Assembly (NCBI RefSeq): GCF_025362475.1
Contig: NZ_JANYGH010000023.1
Location: 124,001 to 188,000, forward strand
Source of the DNA: Mucilaginibacter sp.
Lineage (GTDB): Bacteria; Bacteroidota; Bacteroidia; Sphingobacteriales; Sphingobacteriaceae
Reading direction: 5' to 3'
Length of the DNA stretch: 64,000 nucleotides
Made by a program: the position numbers and the translations under genes. Positions 1 to 9,854 of this stretch are shown here, piece by piece. The notes beneath the pieces are model-generated. The model did not search any database, was not told the origin of the DNA, and saw only the letters and a program-made list of their open reading frames with translations. The first letter of the stretch is position 1. Every line of letters starts with the position of its first letter.

Positions 1-323
1 TACTTAATATGATATTGGGTTAATAATTTATCCAATACATCTTTAAGGTTTGTATGATTAAAATCAACCGAAATTTTATCGGTGGTTTTTATAACATCCT
101 GGTTGTAAATAAATTCAACATGGTGTGTTTTAGATAGTGTTTTCAAAACGTCGGACAGTGTTTTATTCTGAGCCGTAAGACTAATCTTTTTATTAAGTAC
201 CCCCTGCGCCCTAATCGGCTTTGAGTAAGTGACACCAGCCATTAATACGATGATCAATAACTGAACAAATGTGATTCTCATAATCTTGTACCAGAAATGC
301 GAATGTTGTAAACAAAAAATCAT
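1..323 (-). CDS. TonB-dependent receptor with STN domain, N-terminal part (cut by window edge)
   Basis: Read on the minus strand from an ATG at 323, the frame stays open for 107 codons and runs off the window. A second in-frame ATG at 281 is possible. I prefer 323 because SusC-type receptors of this group often carry about 15 residues before the basic-hydrophobic signal (residues 17-34 here). After the signal comes a typical STN (secretin/TonB short N-terminal) domain, with the pattern KKISLTAQNKTLSDVLKTLS and later NLKDVLDKLL. STN domains contact a FecR-type anti-sigma factor in the periplasm, and such a gene lies just upstream. The receptor probably reports its ligand through the FecR and FecI proteins encoded at 530-2198. 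The barrel and any SusD partner lie outside the window, so the substrate is unknown. Confidence 0.85.
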   Translation of the reverse strand, partial: MIFCLQHSHFWYKIMRITFVQLLIIVLMAGVTYSKPIRAQGVLNKKISLTAQNKTLSDVLKTLSKTHHVEFIYNQDVIKTTDKISVDFNHTNLKDVLDKLLTQYHIK

Positions 324-415
324 AAATTTGAGTTAGTTGTATTTTGTGAAAAAATATAATAAACGGCCCTATCACCAATTTTTATTGATGTTATCCGAGG
401 GCTTTGAAATTTCCT

Positions 416-445
416 GGTACAAGAGTGTTACAGCACTCTTGTACC
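416..445. repeat. perfect 12-bp inverted repeat between fecR-type and receptor genes
   Basis: GGTACAAGAGTG at 416-427 is followed by a six-base loop and the exact complement CACTCTTGTACC at 434-445. It sits between the anti-sigma gene stop (530) and the receptor start (323). Neither side has a run of T, so it is not a classical intrinsic terminator. It may be an mRNA-stability hairpin or a regulator site. The word TCTTGTACC recurs at 284-292, just inside the 5' end of the receptor gene. Confidence 0.6.
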
Positions 446-529
446 TTCTTTGGAATAATAAAGTAGCTTATCGCTTTAAGATGGTTTGGGTTTTCTCATA
501 AGTTTAAATCTTTAGGGTTATTTACTAAT

Positions 530-1537
530 TTAATTGGTCTTTTTTAGTACAATGAGATTGTTGGAAATCTCATAATCGAGTTTCATTGAAGCCTTCAATA
601 CTTCTAAAACTTCGGGTAAGTTTAAATCGGTCAAATCTGCGGTCATTACCGCTTTATCCAATTCGCCAGTCCCGATCCTGATGTTTACCTCAAATTTTTT
701 ATTGAGCACCAATACAATATCTGCCAGTTTAGCATTATCAAAAGACAAATCTACGTGCCTGTAAATCGTCAAATCAGATATATCGGCTTGCTTACTGGTA
801 ATAAGTTGGGTATTTTTAAGAATAACCTGTTCTTTAGGATACAGTATCACTTCGCCGGCCATTAATTGCGCGCCGGCATTTGCCGCTTCGCTTCCTTTTT
901 TACTTACCGATACCTTACCGGTAACCACCGTAACGGCGGCCGTACTAACATACTTGCTATCAACCACCCTGAAGCTGGTACCCCAAACTTTAGTTACAAT
1001 ATGCTCGCTGCTGATAATAAATGGCCGGTTTGGATTTTTCGTCACTTCAAAAAAACAATCGCCCTTCATAGCAACCTCCCGCGATTTAATCCGAAATTGC
1101 TTGGGCCAGCTTATACTGGCATCAGGACTAAGCCATACCACGCTGCTATCGGGCAACAATTGCTTAACAATATTGTGGGTGTGATTACTGAAGGTATTAT
1201 CTAAACTTGCCACTTGTGCCTCTTCTACAGGCTTTAAAGCCTTATCCAGAAAAAAGAATTTAACAAAAATGAGCAATGCTGCCGCAGCCGCAACCCCTAT
1301 CCACCATTTGCGGTACATCGGCCGTACTACTGCTGTTTCTTCGGCAAAGGTTTGCTGGCGAATGGCATTAAACATTTTTGCTTTCAGCAGCTCTTTTTTA
1401 TCGTTTGATAAGTTTTGGGTATAACCGGCCTTATCGGTGTATTGCCTGTACCACCGGTCAATCGCTTCCGCTTCTTCGGGCGTACAAGTGCCGTTAAAAT
1501 ACTTATCCAATAATTCAGAAAGTTGAACTTTATCCAT
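530..1537 (-). CDS. FecR-type anti-sigma factor (DUF4974 C-terminus)
   Basis: This is a 335-residue inner-membrane anti-sigma factor. The cytoplasmic N-terminal part (1-76) should bind the ECF sigma factor. One membrane span follows at about 78-96 (WWIGVAAAAALLIFVKFFFL). The periplasmic FecR domain runs from about 118 to 215 and includes LPDSSVVWLSPDASI and VWGTSFRV. A DUF4974 domain fills about 265-333. This layout is the usual one in Bacteroidota SusC-linked FecI/FecR systems. The gene lies 82 bp downstream of the sigma gene on the same strand, with the STN receptor next, so the three form a surface-signalling cassette. The signal is not evident from the sequence. Confidence 0.93.
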   Translation of the reverse strand: MDKVQLSELLDKYFNGTCTPEEAEAIDRWYRQYTDKAGYTQNLSNDKKELLKAKMFNAIRQQTFAEETAVVRPMYRKWWIGVAAAAALLIFVKFFFLDKALKPVEEAQVASLDNTFSNHTHNIVKQLLPDSSVVWLSPDASISWPKQFRIKSREVAMKGDCFFEVTKNPNRPFIISSEHIVTKVWGTSFRVVDSKYVSTAAVTVVTGKVSVSKKGSEAANAGAQLMAGEVILYPKEQVILKNTQLITSKQADISDLTIYRHVDLSFDNAKLADIVLVLNKKFEVNIRIGTGELDKAVMTADLTDLNLPEVLEVLKASMKLDYEISNNLIVLKKTN

Positions 1538-1579
1538 GGTAAAGAAAGTTTATAATCAGGCTTATAAAAGGTAAGTCGA

Positions 1580-1609
1580 AGCAAGGAGAGACAACCCTTG
1601 CTTTTTTTT
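1580..1609 (+). terminator. hairpin with T-run in the sigma/anti-sigma gap
   Basis: AGCAAGG at 1580-1586 pairs with CCTTGCT at 1596-1602 across a nine-base loop, and an eight-T run begins at 1602 on the plus strand. As an intrinsic terminator it would stop plus-strand (antisense) transcription entering the sigma gene. Sense transcripts of the sigma/anti-sigma genes would carry the same hairpin without a T-tract after it, so it may instead modulate the ratio of the two proteins. Confidence 0.4.
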
Positions 1610-1619
1610 GAAAAAAAAA

Positions 1620-2198
1620 TTATTTCAGTAAAAAAAACACCAGGAGTACTAACATATCGCCGACAGCTAAACGAATATGCTGCAATGCTTTGGTAAGGTG
1701 CCACTCCACCGTTTTTTCGGATATATTTAAAATTACAGCTATCTCTTTATTACTTTTATGTTGTAACCGGCTTAATTCATAAACATTGCGGCATTTAGGG
1801 GGTAATGTGTTTATGATACCTTCCAGGTGTTTTTTAAGGTCGTTAAGAAAAATACTATCTTCCGTTGCATTATCCATATCGGGATTATGCTTGCTGGCAG
1901 ATGCAAAAGTATTTTGCAGCAGTTCTTTACGATAATGATCTATAACCTTGTATTTTACTGCAGTATATAAGTAGTTTTTTAAGCCGGTAGTTAAATTCAA
2001 AACAAACCGCTTTTCCCATAGCTTAACAAAAAGATCCTGTATAATTTCTTCGCAAATGGCTGTATTTTGCAGCCGCTTGTAGGCAGAGTCAAATAACTTA
2101 TCCCAATAGCGTGCATAAATAGTTTCAAAAGCGCCTACCTGGTCTTGCTTCAATAACGAAACAAGGTCTTCATCAGTATGCATTAAATAATTGCCCAT
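1620..2198 (-). CDS. ECF RNA polymerase sigma factor, FecI-like
   Basis: This 192-residue sigma-70 family ECF factor has region 2 at about 22-92 (AFETIYARYWDKLFDSAY, the CEEIIQDLFVKLW motif, then YKVIDHYRK). Region 4 lies at about 128-178, with a helix-turn-helix around NKEIAVILNISEKTVEWHLTKAL. The C-terminal tail is very hydrophobic (MLVLLVFFLL), as is common in this subfamily. ATG codons at 2198 and 2183 both fit. The gene heads the sigma, FecR, STN-receptor order and should be held inactive by the product of 530-1537 until the receptor signals. It probably directs transcription of the receptor operon. Confidence 0.93.
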   Translation of the reverse strand: MGNYLMHTDEDLVSLLKQDQVGAFETIYARYWDKLFDSAYKRLQNTAICEEIIQDLFVKLWEKRFVLNLTTGLKNYLYTAVKYKVIDHYRKELLQNTFASASKHNPDMDNATEDSIFLNDLKKHLEGIINTLPPKCRNVYELSRLQHKSNKEIAVILNISEKTVEWHLTKALQHIRLAVGDMLVLLVFFLLK

Positions 2199-2416
2199 TT
2201 AGATAAGCTACTTACACTGATTTTTAAACCAGGTTAATTGGTTAATGATTTCTAAAGTACTTTTTTATATAAACAAAGGTGGTATAATATTTCCTGAAAT
2301 TAAATTAATTCGATTTTCGATCAGGTACTTTAACTGCATATTAACTAAACGATATTTAATTATCCCTGATGAGACAAGCAGCAGCAAAACCTACTCAGAA
2401 CCCCTCCTTTTCCATA

Positions 2417-4723
2417 TCATTTTCCCAAAGCCCCCGCAGGCTGGTATTGTGGTTGGGCAGCCCATTTCTTATCCGGTTTATCCTGCATGAAAATATCAAG
2501 GCTTCCTCCCGCCATCATGTTTTTATAATTAATGTAATTGTTTCCGCTTAATTTCCCGTTCCATTTCACCTGGTGGATGTATGCCGAACTTTTACTTTTT
2601 TTGTGGCACGTTATTACCAGCTCCTTCCCTTTCGGCAATTTCAATATTACCTTATCGAAAATAGGGGCACAAATAAGATATTCGCCCGATATGGGGTTCA
2701 CCGGGTAAAAACCCATGGCCGCGAACATGTACCATGCCGACAATTGCCCGGCATCGTCATTGCCGCCAAGGCCACCCGGGCCATCACTATACTCTGTAGC
2801 AAGTATCTGGCGAACCTGCTGTTGGGTTTTCCAGGGCGACGGGGTGTAATTGTACATAAAAGGGATCTGATGGCCAGGTTCATTACCATGCCAGTATTCT
2901 TTTTTCAAAAACAAACTATCCAATGCAGATTCCAGCCGGGCGGGGCCTCCCATCAATTGTGTAAGGCCCGGAATATCCTGTGGAACATAAAATGTATATT
3001 GACGGGGCGTGCCTTCTGTAATATAGCTTTCTTTTTTATCGGGGTCGTAATCTGATATCCAACTACCGTTGGCATAGCGGCCCCGTACCAAACCCGTAGT
3101 AGCATCAAATACGTTTTTATAATAGCCGGCGCGTTTTAAAAGTGATTTATAATCTGCTGTTTTATTTATCTTTTTGGCGAATTGTGATAGCGCATAATCG
3201 TCATAAGCATACTCCATAGTGCGGCTAACCTGCTCTTTTTTATGAAAAGCATCGGGCACACTATCTTCCAGGGGTATGTAGTGATATTTTAAATAGCTAT
3301 CTAATGCCCGGCGGCCTTTACCTTCTTCATAATCACTTTTATTTGCGGGTATGTCAAACGCGTTGTGCCGCAATAAGCTATAGGCTTCGTTTACATCATA
3401 ATCCCTGATACCTTTAAGATAAGCCGAACTAATTACCGAGGCCGTATGATCGCCTATCATTTCTGATGTGTAATTGTTCCAGCACGGAAATATTGGCATC
3501 CAGCCTCCCTGCCTGCCCTTAATAATCAACGACCTGACCAAATCATTCACAAAAGCGGGTTTCAATATTTCATACAAAGGAATTTCGGCGCGGTATATAT
3601 CCCACATCGAAAAATCATCATAATAGTCGCCTTTGGCCAGCTTTGCTGTTTTATAGTTGCCGGCAAACATAGGATAGCTGCCGTCCGCATCATTAAACAA
3701 CCGGGGTTGCTGCATGGTGTGGTAATAAGCTGTGTAAAAAATATTTTTATCCTTAAGATTATCGGTGGTTACACTAATTTGGCTTAAGGCTTTTTGCCAT
3801 ACCGCTTTACAAACGGCAACCGCTTTATCAAAATTAAACCCGGGCATTTCTGCCTCTAAGTTCTTACGGGCGCCATCCAGGCTGGTAAAGGATGTGCCTA
3901 TGCGCATCACCAGCTTATCGCCCCTGTTCAGTTTAAAACCTGCAAACGCACCTATTCCCGGCTTATCTTTTACACTTGTGGCAGTTAAAATCTTATCCCC
4001 TGTAAAAGTTCCTGCCCTATCGGCAATTTTTTCAAACCGGATCACAAAGTAGCCGCTAAAGCCAGCGCTTTTACCCCAGCCCTGGTAAATACGATGGGCA
4101 GGATTGTAACCACTAATTTCGCCGCTTTTTTCATCCACTTTTATGTAACCCTCATGCCTATCGCTGTTGGGCATAATTAACAAATAAAGGCTATCTGCTT
4201 TATCCATTGTAAACTGCATCATACCACAGCGTGGCGTTGCTGTTACAGCGGCATGTAAGTTATATTTAGCTAAATTAACCTGGTATAAATATGGGGTTAG
4301 CAGTTCGTCGGTATGTTTAAATGGAGTTTCGTAGCCCCTGGTGTTTAATTTACCGGTAAGGGGCATAATGGTAAAACTACCATAATCCTGCGTACAGGAA
4401 CCACTTAGCCAATGCGAACCGCGAATGCCGTAAAACAGGCTATCTTTATAAAGATAGGGCGGCACACACTTATTTTCAGTAGCCTGGGTCTCGGGCGTCC
4501 ACTGTGTCATTGCAAATGGTGTACTCACCGCAGGTATAGTATTGGCCTGTGACGCTGCATACCCCGAGCCATGTTTTAGTGCCGATGCTGTTGTAGCAAC
4601 AGCGGTACCCGCCAAAGGCTGCACATATTTAACTACATCCTGCGCAAATATGGATGTGGTTACAACCGACAATAATAAAGTAATATATAAGCGTAACTTT
4701 TTATAAAGTATCATATCATTCAT
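2417..4723 (-). CDS. GH92 family exo-alpha-mannosidase, secreted
   Basis: This is a 768-residue protein with a signal peptide ending near residue 27 (SIFA/QD). The hallmark GH92 block GGNDDAGQLSAWYMF lies at about 653-667, followed by AMGFYPVNP. Its aspartates are expected to act as the catalytic base in this calcium-dependent inverting family. A second hallmark, EGTPRQYTFYVPQD, carries the expected general-acid glutamate. Characterised members remove terminal alpha-mannose in various linkages, and the linkage here cannot be read from sequence. A terminator at 4815-4836 separates it from the GH43 gene upstream, so it likely has its own promoter in 4724-4814. It stands between the fucosidase genes and the sigma/FecR cassette and could belong to either regulon. 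Confidence 0.93.
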   Translation of the reverse strand: MNDMILYKKLRLYITLLLSVVTTSIFAQDVVKYVQPLAGTAVATTASALKHGSGYAASQANTIPAVSTPFAMTQWTPETQATENKCVPPYLYKDSLFYGIRGSHWLSGSCTQDYGSFTIMPLTGKLNTRGYETPFKHTDELLTPYLYQVNLAKYNLHAAVTATPRCGMMQFTMDKADSLYLLIMPNSDRHEGYIKVDEKSGEISGYNPAHRIYQGWGKSAGFSGYFVIRFEKIADRAGTFTGDKILTATSVKDKPGIGAFAGFKLNRGDKLVMRIGTSFTSLDGARKNLEAEMPGFNFDKAVAVCKAVWQKALSQISVTTDNLKDKNIFYTAYYHTMQQPRLFNDADGSYPMFAGNYKTAKLAKGDYYDDFSMWDIYRAEIPLYEILKPAFVNDLVRSLIIKGRQGGWMPIFPCWNNYTSEMIGDHTASVISSAYLKGIRDYDVNEAYSLLRHNAFDIPANKSDYEEGKGRRALDSYLKYHYIPLEDSVPDAFHKKEQVSRTMEYAYDDYALSQFAKKINKTADYKSLLKRAGYYKNVFDATTGLVRGRYANGSWISDYDPDKKESYITEGTPRQYTFYVPQDIPGLTQLMGGPARLESALDSLFLKKEYWHGNEPGHQIPFMYNYTPSPWKTQQQVRQILATEYSDGPGGLGGNDDAGQLSAWYMFAAMGFYPVNPISGEYLICAPIFDKVILKLPKGKELVITCHKKSKSSAYIHQVKWNGKLSGNNYINYKNMMAGGSLDIFMQDKPDKKWAAQPQYQPAGALGK

Positions 4724-4814
4724 TTAACCCAGAGTGTATTTGATAATAAAATTCAATATTAACATCACTTTGGGCCATTGCATCTCTGTATTAAAAAAAA
4801 TATTTTATTTCGGT

Positions 4815-4836
4815 ATAAAAAGTACCACGGGGGTAC
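4815..4836 (-). terminator. intrinsic terminator after the GH29-GH95-GH43 unit
   Basis: On the minus strand GTACC, a five-base loop and GGTAC are followed directly by TTTTT. It begins 13 bases past the GH43 stop codon (4849), which is where a terminator for the GH29-GH95-GH43 transcript is expected. Confidence 0.6.
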
Positions 4837-4848
4837 GCTGTATAAGTA

Positions 4849-5787
4849 CTATTGTTTCAGTTTTTCCAGCTCAGCCGGTGTGATTTTGATAATAGTACCG
4901 TGCCTGATGCCTTTAGGAAGATTGATCTGATCAGAAATATCTGTCCATTTCTTCAGATCTGTAGAAGTGATGGCGCCATATTTATGTTCGGTGTATTTAT
5001 CAAAATAAACAATCCACTTATTATCAATTCGCAAAGTAGTTGGTCCTTCGGCCCAATATTTACCGGTTATAGGGCCCTGGGGCTTTGAGTAAGGGCCGGT
5101 TAAGTTTTTAGCATAAGCTATTTTGATATTTTTTTGCACAGGATGCAGGGTTTCATCTTTAAACACCATTACAAATCTCTTTCCATCGGGCACAATGGTT
5201 GCATCAATACTGCTAAAACCCGGATCGAACAGCATTTTTGCCGAAGTATAGGTTTTAAAATCCTTAGTGGTGATGTAATAAATACGATGGTTATACTTAC
5301 TCTCGGCAAGACTATCCGTTACCGGGAACAAACCATCAACAGAAGTAGCCCAATAGATCATATATAGCCTGGTGACTGCATCATAAGTAATTTCTGGAGC
5401 CCAGCAGTTACGTGCACCTGGCTGTTGTTCCATAACTGGTAATTGTTGCTGCCCTGACCAATGTACCAGGTCTGGTGAGCTGGCATAGCCGATACCTTTA
5501 TCTTTCCAGCTATCCGTCCAAACCATATGGAATAAGCCATCGGCACCGCGGATGATGCAGGGATCGCGCATCAACTTATCATTGGATACCATCGGCGTTA
5601 AAAATGAGCTGTCATTTTTTAAAGCCGACCATTTAAATCCATCATCGCTATAGGCCAGATGTAGTCCATCCTCGCCGTTATTTTTAAAATAGGCAAACAA
5701 ATAAACCTCTTTTTTTTGATGAACCTGGGCATGAACAAATGCGCCAAGCAACATCAAAACAACAAAAACGATTCTTTTAAATATCAT
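4849..5787 (-). CDS. GH43-like glycoside hydrolase, secreted
   Basis: From the ATG at 5787 the product has 312 residues and begins with a clean signal peptide (MIFKRIVFVVLMLLGAFVHA/Q). The frame stays open to an earlier ATG at 5874 that overlaps the GH95 stop by four bases, but that start would put 29 odd residues before the signal. The five-bladed beta-propeller pattern of GH43 is visible: LMRDPCII with the likely base aspartate, YASSPDLVHWS, NCWAPEITYD, IDATIVPDG and EGPTTLRIDN with the likely acid glutamate, then TSTDLKKWTD. GH43 enzymes mostly act on alpha-L-arabinofuranosides or beta-xylosides and some on galactans. The substrate here is not readable. It is last in the GH29-GH95-GH43 unit. 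Confidence 0.85.
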   Translation of the reverse strand: MIFKRIVFVVLMLLGAFVHAQVHQKKEVYLFAYFKNNGEDGLHLAYSDDGFKWSALKNDSSFLTPMVSNDKLMRDPCIIRGADGLFHMVWTDSWKDKGIGYASSPDLVHWSGQQQLPVMEQQPGARNCWAPEITYDAVTRLYMIYWATSVDGLFPVTDSLAESKYNHRIYYITTKDFKTYTSAKMLFDPGFSSIDATIVPDGKRFVMVFKDETLHPVQKNIKIAYAKNLTGPYSKPQGPITGKYWAEGPTTLRIDNKWIVYFDKYTEHKYGAITSTDLKKWTDISDQINLPKGIRHGTIIKITPAELEKLKQ

Positions 5788-5870
5788 GGTTAGGGAATTT
5801 AAACTTAAAATAGCTGATAAGATTACAATAATGCACTTTATATTTCGGATCATTTTAAATCGTGACAGGA

Positions 5871-8342
5871 TCATCTGATTAGTTGATAGGATTTACCGCC
5901 GACAGTTGCAAAAACAAGTTCGAAACCACCGGCAACCTTTTTTGGCTTAACAGCGGCGTTTTTTAACGTTAAAGGGGTTTTGGAATATACGCGGCATTCT
6001 CCCCCGTTTCTGGAATAAACCGAGGCACTGCTTACCTGGTTGTTTTGCCAGTTAATATCTACCACATATCCGCCCCTGGCAACCAAGCCTTTTACCCTGC
6101 CTGTTTTCCAGGCATCCGGTATGGCAGGCAACAAATTAACTGATCCATCCTGACTTTGTAACAGCATTTCGGCAAGTCCTGATGTTCCACCAAAATTTCC
6201 ATCTATCTGAAACGGTGGGTGGGCATCAAACATATTGGGGTATAAACCGCCGCCTTCGTTATAATTATAACCACTTTCGCCGGTAAGCCTTAAAAGGTCT
6301 TGGTATAATTTATAGGCATGGTTACCATCAAGCAAGCGTGCCCATAAATTCACTTTCCAGGCCAAACTCCATCCGGTACTTTCATCCCCCCTGAGTTCCA
6401 ATGACCTTTTTGCCGCTGCAGCAAGATCTGGCGTTTTTGATACCGATATTTCATTTGCCGGGTAAACGGAATATAGATGAGACACATGCCGGTGATGCGG
6501 ATCAGGTGATTCAAAATCTTTAAACCACTCCTGTAACTGGCCCTTGCTGCCAATTTGATAAGGTATAAGCTTTGCTTTTTTAAGCGTTAAGGTATCCCTG
6601 AAAGCCTTGTCAACATCAAGCACCTTGCTGGCTGCTATTAAATTATCAAACAAGTCCCTTATAATGCCCATATCCATGGTGGTTGAAATGGAAACATCTG
6701 CAACTTTGCCTTTGCCATAAATAAAATCGTTTTCGGGTGACATGGACGGAGCAGTGACGAGGTGACCGCTGCTATCCGGGATCAACCAATCAAATGTGAA
6801 CCTGGCTGCGTTTTTCATAATCGGATATGCCGTGTTTTTTAAAAACTGCTTGTCGCCTGTATATAAATAATGCTCCCATAGGTGCCGAGTAAGCCAGTCG
6901 CCCCCCATAGGCCAATTAGCCCATTTTGGATCACCGTGCCCAAAATCGCCAACCGGGTTAGCCAACGCCCATATATCGGTATTATGATGTGTAACCCATC
7001 CGCCTGCATGATAAAAATCTTTTGCAACAGAGGTACCCGTTACCGATAATGCCTTTATAAGATCAAACAAAGGCATGTGCATTTCGGTCAGGTTACAATC
7101 TTCGGCCATCCAATAATTCATTTGAACGTTGATATTACTGGTATAATTTGAACTCCATGGCGCGCGCAATTCTTTGTTCCAGATACCCTGGAGATTTGCG
7201 GGAACGCCAGCCGTTCTGGAACTGCTGATCAATAAATAACGGCCATATTTAAAGTACAAAGCTTCAATTCCAGGGTCTTTCCCCATTTTTGTGTAAGCGG
7301 CAAGTCTTTCATCGGTAGGAAGATCAGCCCTGCTGCCCTCATTATTATTCAATGTTAATGAAACACGATTGAAAAAACGGTGATAGTCTGCAAGATGAGC
7401 AGCCAGTAACTTTTGATAAGGCTTTGCAGCGGCTTTATGGAGGTAATTTAACGCGATAGCGTGCTCGTCGTTATCCGGGCATTTATCATAGCCGTTAAAA
7501 CTGGTTGCGGCCGAAAGGAACAGTGTAACTGCGGAAGCTCCTTTAATTGTAATTCCGCTTGTATCGGCTGTTATTTTCCCATCATCACTTACGGCTTTTG
7601 TCAACAATTCATAACGCATTCCCTTACAAGGATCGTTATCGTCATAAACGATAGGTTCCTGTTTGTAATCGACATAACTTGGTTCAACGTGGGATGGTGC
7701 TTTTCCTTTAAGTATTAATAGGTTATTTTCTGTCAACTCCTTTTTAAAACGAAGCTGGCTTGAAGCAGTGATCTTTAAGTTTAACTGTTTAGGAACACTC
7801 GCTGTTATTCTAACTACAATAACCTGGTCGGGTGCTGATGCAAAAATTTCTCGTTTATACTTTACACCGTTAATGGTGTACACGGTGGTGGCAACGGCAT
7901 CGTCAATATTTAAGTCCCTGTAATAAGCATTTGTTTTAGATGTATTTACATCTTGTTTGATGCGCAGATCTGCCAGGGGTAAAAAACTTTCAGAATATAC
8001 CCCCTGCATTTTTTTGTTGAGATCATGTGCCAGGTTGTAATCGCCCTTAAAGAGGGCAGATCTTACCTTTTCCAGGTAACTGAAAGCCCCTGGGTTCGGG
8101 TTTTGTTTAGCAGGCCCGCCAGACCACAACGTGGCCTCGTTCAGCTGGATAAGTTCATCACCGGGATTCCCGAATACCATAGCACCTAAACGCCCGTTTC
8201 CTAAAGGCAAAGCCTCCGTCCACAATTTCGCCGGTTTTTTGTACCATAATTTATTACCCTGAGCAAAGCAATCAAAAGTTATTAATTGAACGGCAATAAA
8301 ACAGACTAAAGTAAGCGTGCGCCTGGTTATCAAATATTTCAT
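5871..8342 (-). CDS. GH95 alpha-L-fucosidase / alpha-L-galactosidase, secreted
   Basis: This 823-residue protein has a signal peptide ending near residue 27 (DCFA/Q). The N-terminal GH95 block [18 protein letters not shown] (about 41-58) and [10 protein letters not shown] are present. In the (alpha/alpha)6 catalytic domain, N403 and N405 (NINVQMNYW) match the paired asparagines that activate water in characterised GH95 enzymes. E537 in SMSPENDF matches the general acid, and D714 in [11 protein letters not shown] matches the remaining conserved acid. GH95 enzymes remove alpha-1,2-linked L-fucose or L-galactose by inversion. The gene lies 12 bp downstream of a GH29 fucosidase and is probably co-transcribed with it. 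Confidence 0.95.
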   Translation of the reverse strand: MKYLITRRTLTLVCFIAVQLITFDCFAQGNKLWYKKPAKLWTEALPLGNGRLGAMVFGNPGDELIQLNEATLWSGGPAKQNPNPGAFSYLEKVRSALFKGDYNLAHDLNKKMQGVYSESFLPLADLRIKQDVNTSKTNAYYRDLNIDDAVATTVYTINGVKYKREIFASAPDQVIVVRITASVPKQLNLKITASSQLRFKKELTENNLLILKGKAPSHVEPSYVDYKQEPIVYDDNDPCKGMRYELLTKAVSDDGKITADTSGITIKGASAVTLFLSAATSFNGYDKCPDNDEHAIALNYLHKAAAKPYQKLLAAHLADYHRFFNRVSLTLNNNEGSRADLPTDERLAAYTKMGKDPGIEALYFKYGRYLLISSSRTAGVPANLQGIWNKELRAPWSSNYTSNINVQMNYWMAEDCNLTEMHMPLFDLIKALSVTGTSVAKDFYHAGGWVTHHNTDIWALANPVGDFGHGDPKWANWPMGGDWLTRHLWEHYLYTGDKQFLKNTAYPIMKNAARFTFDWLIPDSSGHLVTAPSMSPENDFIYGKGKVADVSISTTMDMGIIRDLFDNLIAASKVLDVDKAFRDTLTLKKAKLIPYQIGSKGQLQEWFKDFESPDPHHRHVSHLYSVYPANEISVSKTPDLAAAAKRSLELRGDESTGWSLAWKVNLWARLLDGNHAYKLYQDLLRLTGESGYNYNEGGGLYPNMFDAHPPFQIDGNFGGTSGLAEMLLQSQDGSVNLLPAIPDAWKTGRVKGLVARGGYVVDINWQNNQVSSASVYSRNGGECRVYSKTPLTLKNAAVKPKKVAGGFELVFATVGGKSYQLIR

Positions 8343-8354
8343 ATAAGTTGAATT

Positions 8355-9854
8355 TTATTTAAGCACTTTAAATGTTATTTTGAATGCAGCCGCATTTTGC
8401 GTGGGATAAACCGCGCTATTATTGATTATCAGCGCATTCTTATTCTGTTTCCATTTAACTTTAACGTTACTGCCCAGAAGCTCAACTCCCGCTACAGTTC
8501 CATTTCCGGTATCGGATCCCAGCGAAGTGATAGACACCGTTTCGCCTGGTGCAGGTAAGCCAAGTGTTATGGCATAAAGTTTATCGCCCTTTACTGTAAA
8601 CCGAATATCTTTTGAACTAAAAGGTATTTTTTGATCTACAAACTGGCCGCTGGCCGACCTGGTTGGTCCCTCCCCATAAACTTTCCACGGACGAGTGCCA
8701 TAAATAGCCTCGCCGTTTACTTTAAGCCATTTGCCTGTGCCAAGTAACACCTGCGTTTCTTCGTCGGTAATACTACCATCAGGCCGGGGACCAATATTTA
8801 ATAAAAGGTTGCCATTTTTACTTACAATATCTATAAGGTTGGTTATTACATATTGAGCCGTTTTAAAGGTATTTCCGTTTGCGTATCCCCATGAGGTGTT
8901 TCCGATGGCGTCGTCTGTTTGCCAGGGCAGTTTGTGTATCCCATCCAGCTTTCCGCGCTCCATATCAAATACAGCTGTGCCCTCCGGGAAGGCTACGTCA
9001 TTTTTATAATTTAGTACAACGCCCTTATTCCATTCAATCCCCTTATTGTAATAATACGATGCAAATGATTTACGATAAGGCTCAAGTTCCGGTTGTTCTA
9101 TCCACCAGTCAAACCAAAACAATTGTGGTTTGTACTTATCGGTCAATTCAATATTGCGCATTAACCAGTCGTTCATAAACTCGGTGCTCATTATTGGCCT
9201 CACATTATCGGGGCTTTTGCTAAACGGGTCATACACTTTTGCAGGGCCGTAAAAATCAGCAAAATCGGGATCTCTCACATCCGAATTAAACTTTGTCCCT
9301 TCTCCCATAAACCACCAGTGTTCTATCCTGTGAGATGAAAGTCCGAAAATCAGTCCATTTTTACGTATTGCGGCTGCCAGTTCACCTATAATATCCCGTT
9401 TGGGGCCCATTTCTGCCGCGTTCCATTTAGATAAAGCTGTTTTATACATTGCAAAACCATCATGATGCTCGGCAACCGGCACTACATATTTGGCTCCCGC
9501 TTTTTTAAATAAAGCCACCCAGGCATCGGCATTGAATTTTTCGGCTTTAAACATTGGTATAAAATCCTTGTAACCGAATTTGTTTTCCGGGCCATAAGTG
9601 GCTACCTGATGTTTATATTCATCACTCCCTTCACGATACATATGCCTCGGGTACCATTCGTATTTATATGCTGGAACGGAGTATACGCCCCAATGAATAA
9701 ATATACCAAACTTGGCGTCTCTGAACCATTCGGGCGTCTGGTATTTCTTTAACGAGTTCCAATCGGCCTGAAAGCGTTCCTGGGCATTGGAACGTGTAAT
9801 ACAACAAATAAAAAAGCAAATAAATGCCAATGACGTTAGTAATGTCTTGTACAT
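8355..9854 (-). CDS. GH29 alpha-L-fucosidase, secreted
   Basis: This 499-residue retaining fucosidase has a signal peptide ending near residue 24 (SNA/Q). Family motifs include WFRDAKFGIFIHWGVYSVPA (about 43-62), EHHDGFAMY (129-137) and the nucleophile block FWFDWW, whose aspartate is residue 249. The C-terminal 130 residues form the usual beta-sandwich. The acid/base residue varies within GH29 and I do not assign it. It is the first gene of the GH29-GH95-GH43 unit, downstream of the susD terminator. Having both GH29 and GH95 suggests a target with fucose or galactose residues in more than one linkage. Confidence 0.95.
   Translation of the reverse strand: MYKTLLTSLAFICFFICCITRSNAQERFQADWNSLKKYQTPEWFRDAKFGIFIHWGVYSVPAYKYEWYPRHMYREGSDEYKHQVATYGPENKFGYKDFIPMFKAEKFNADAWVALFKKAGAKYVVPVAEHHDGFAMYKTALSKWNAAEMGPKRDIIGELAAAIRKNGLIFGLSSHRIEHWWFMGEGTKFNSDVRDPDFADFYGPAKVYDPFSKSPDNVRPIMSTEFMNDWLMRNIELTDKYKPQLFWFDWWIEQPELEPYRKSFASYYYNKGIEWNKGVVLNYKNDVAFPEGTAVFDMERGKLDGIHKLPWQTDDAIGNTSWGYANGNTFKTAQYVITNLIDIVSKNGNLLLNIGPRPDGSITDEETQVLLGTGKWLKVNGEAIYGTRPWKVYGEGPTRSASGQFVDQKIPFSSKDIRFTVKGDKLYAITLGLPAPGETVSITSLGSDTGNGTVAGVELLGSNVKVKWKQNKNALIINNSAVYPTQNAAAFKITFKVLK

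Noticed and set aside
5788..5874. The upstream start of the GH43 gene overlapping GH95 by four bases
   Set aside because: It would place 29 extra hydrophobic residues before an intact signal peptide. The internal ATG at 5787 fits better.
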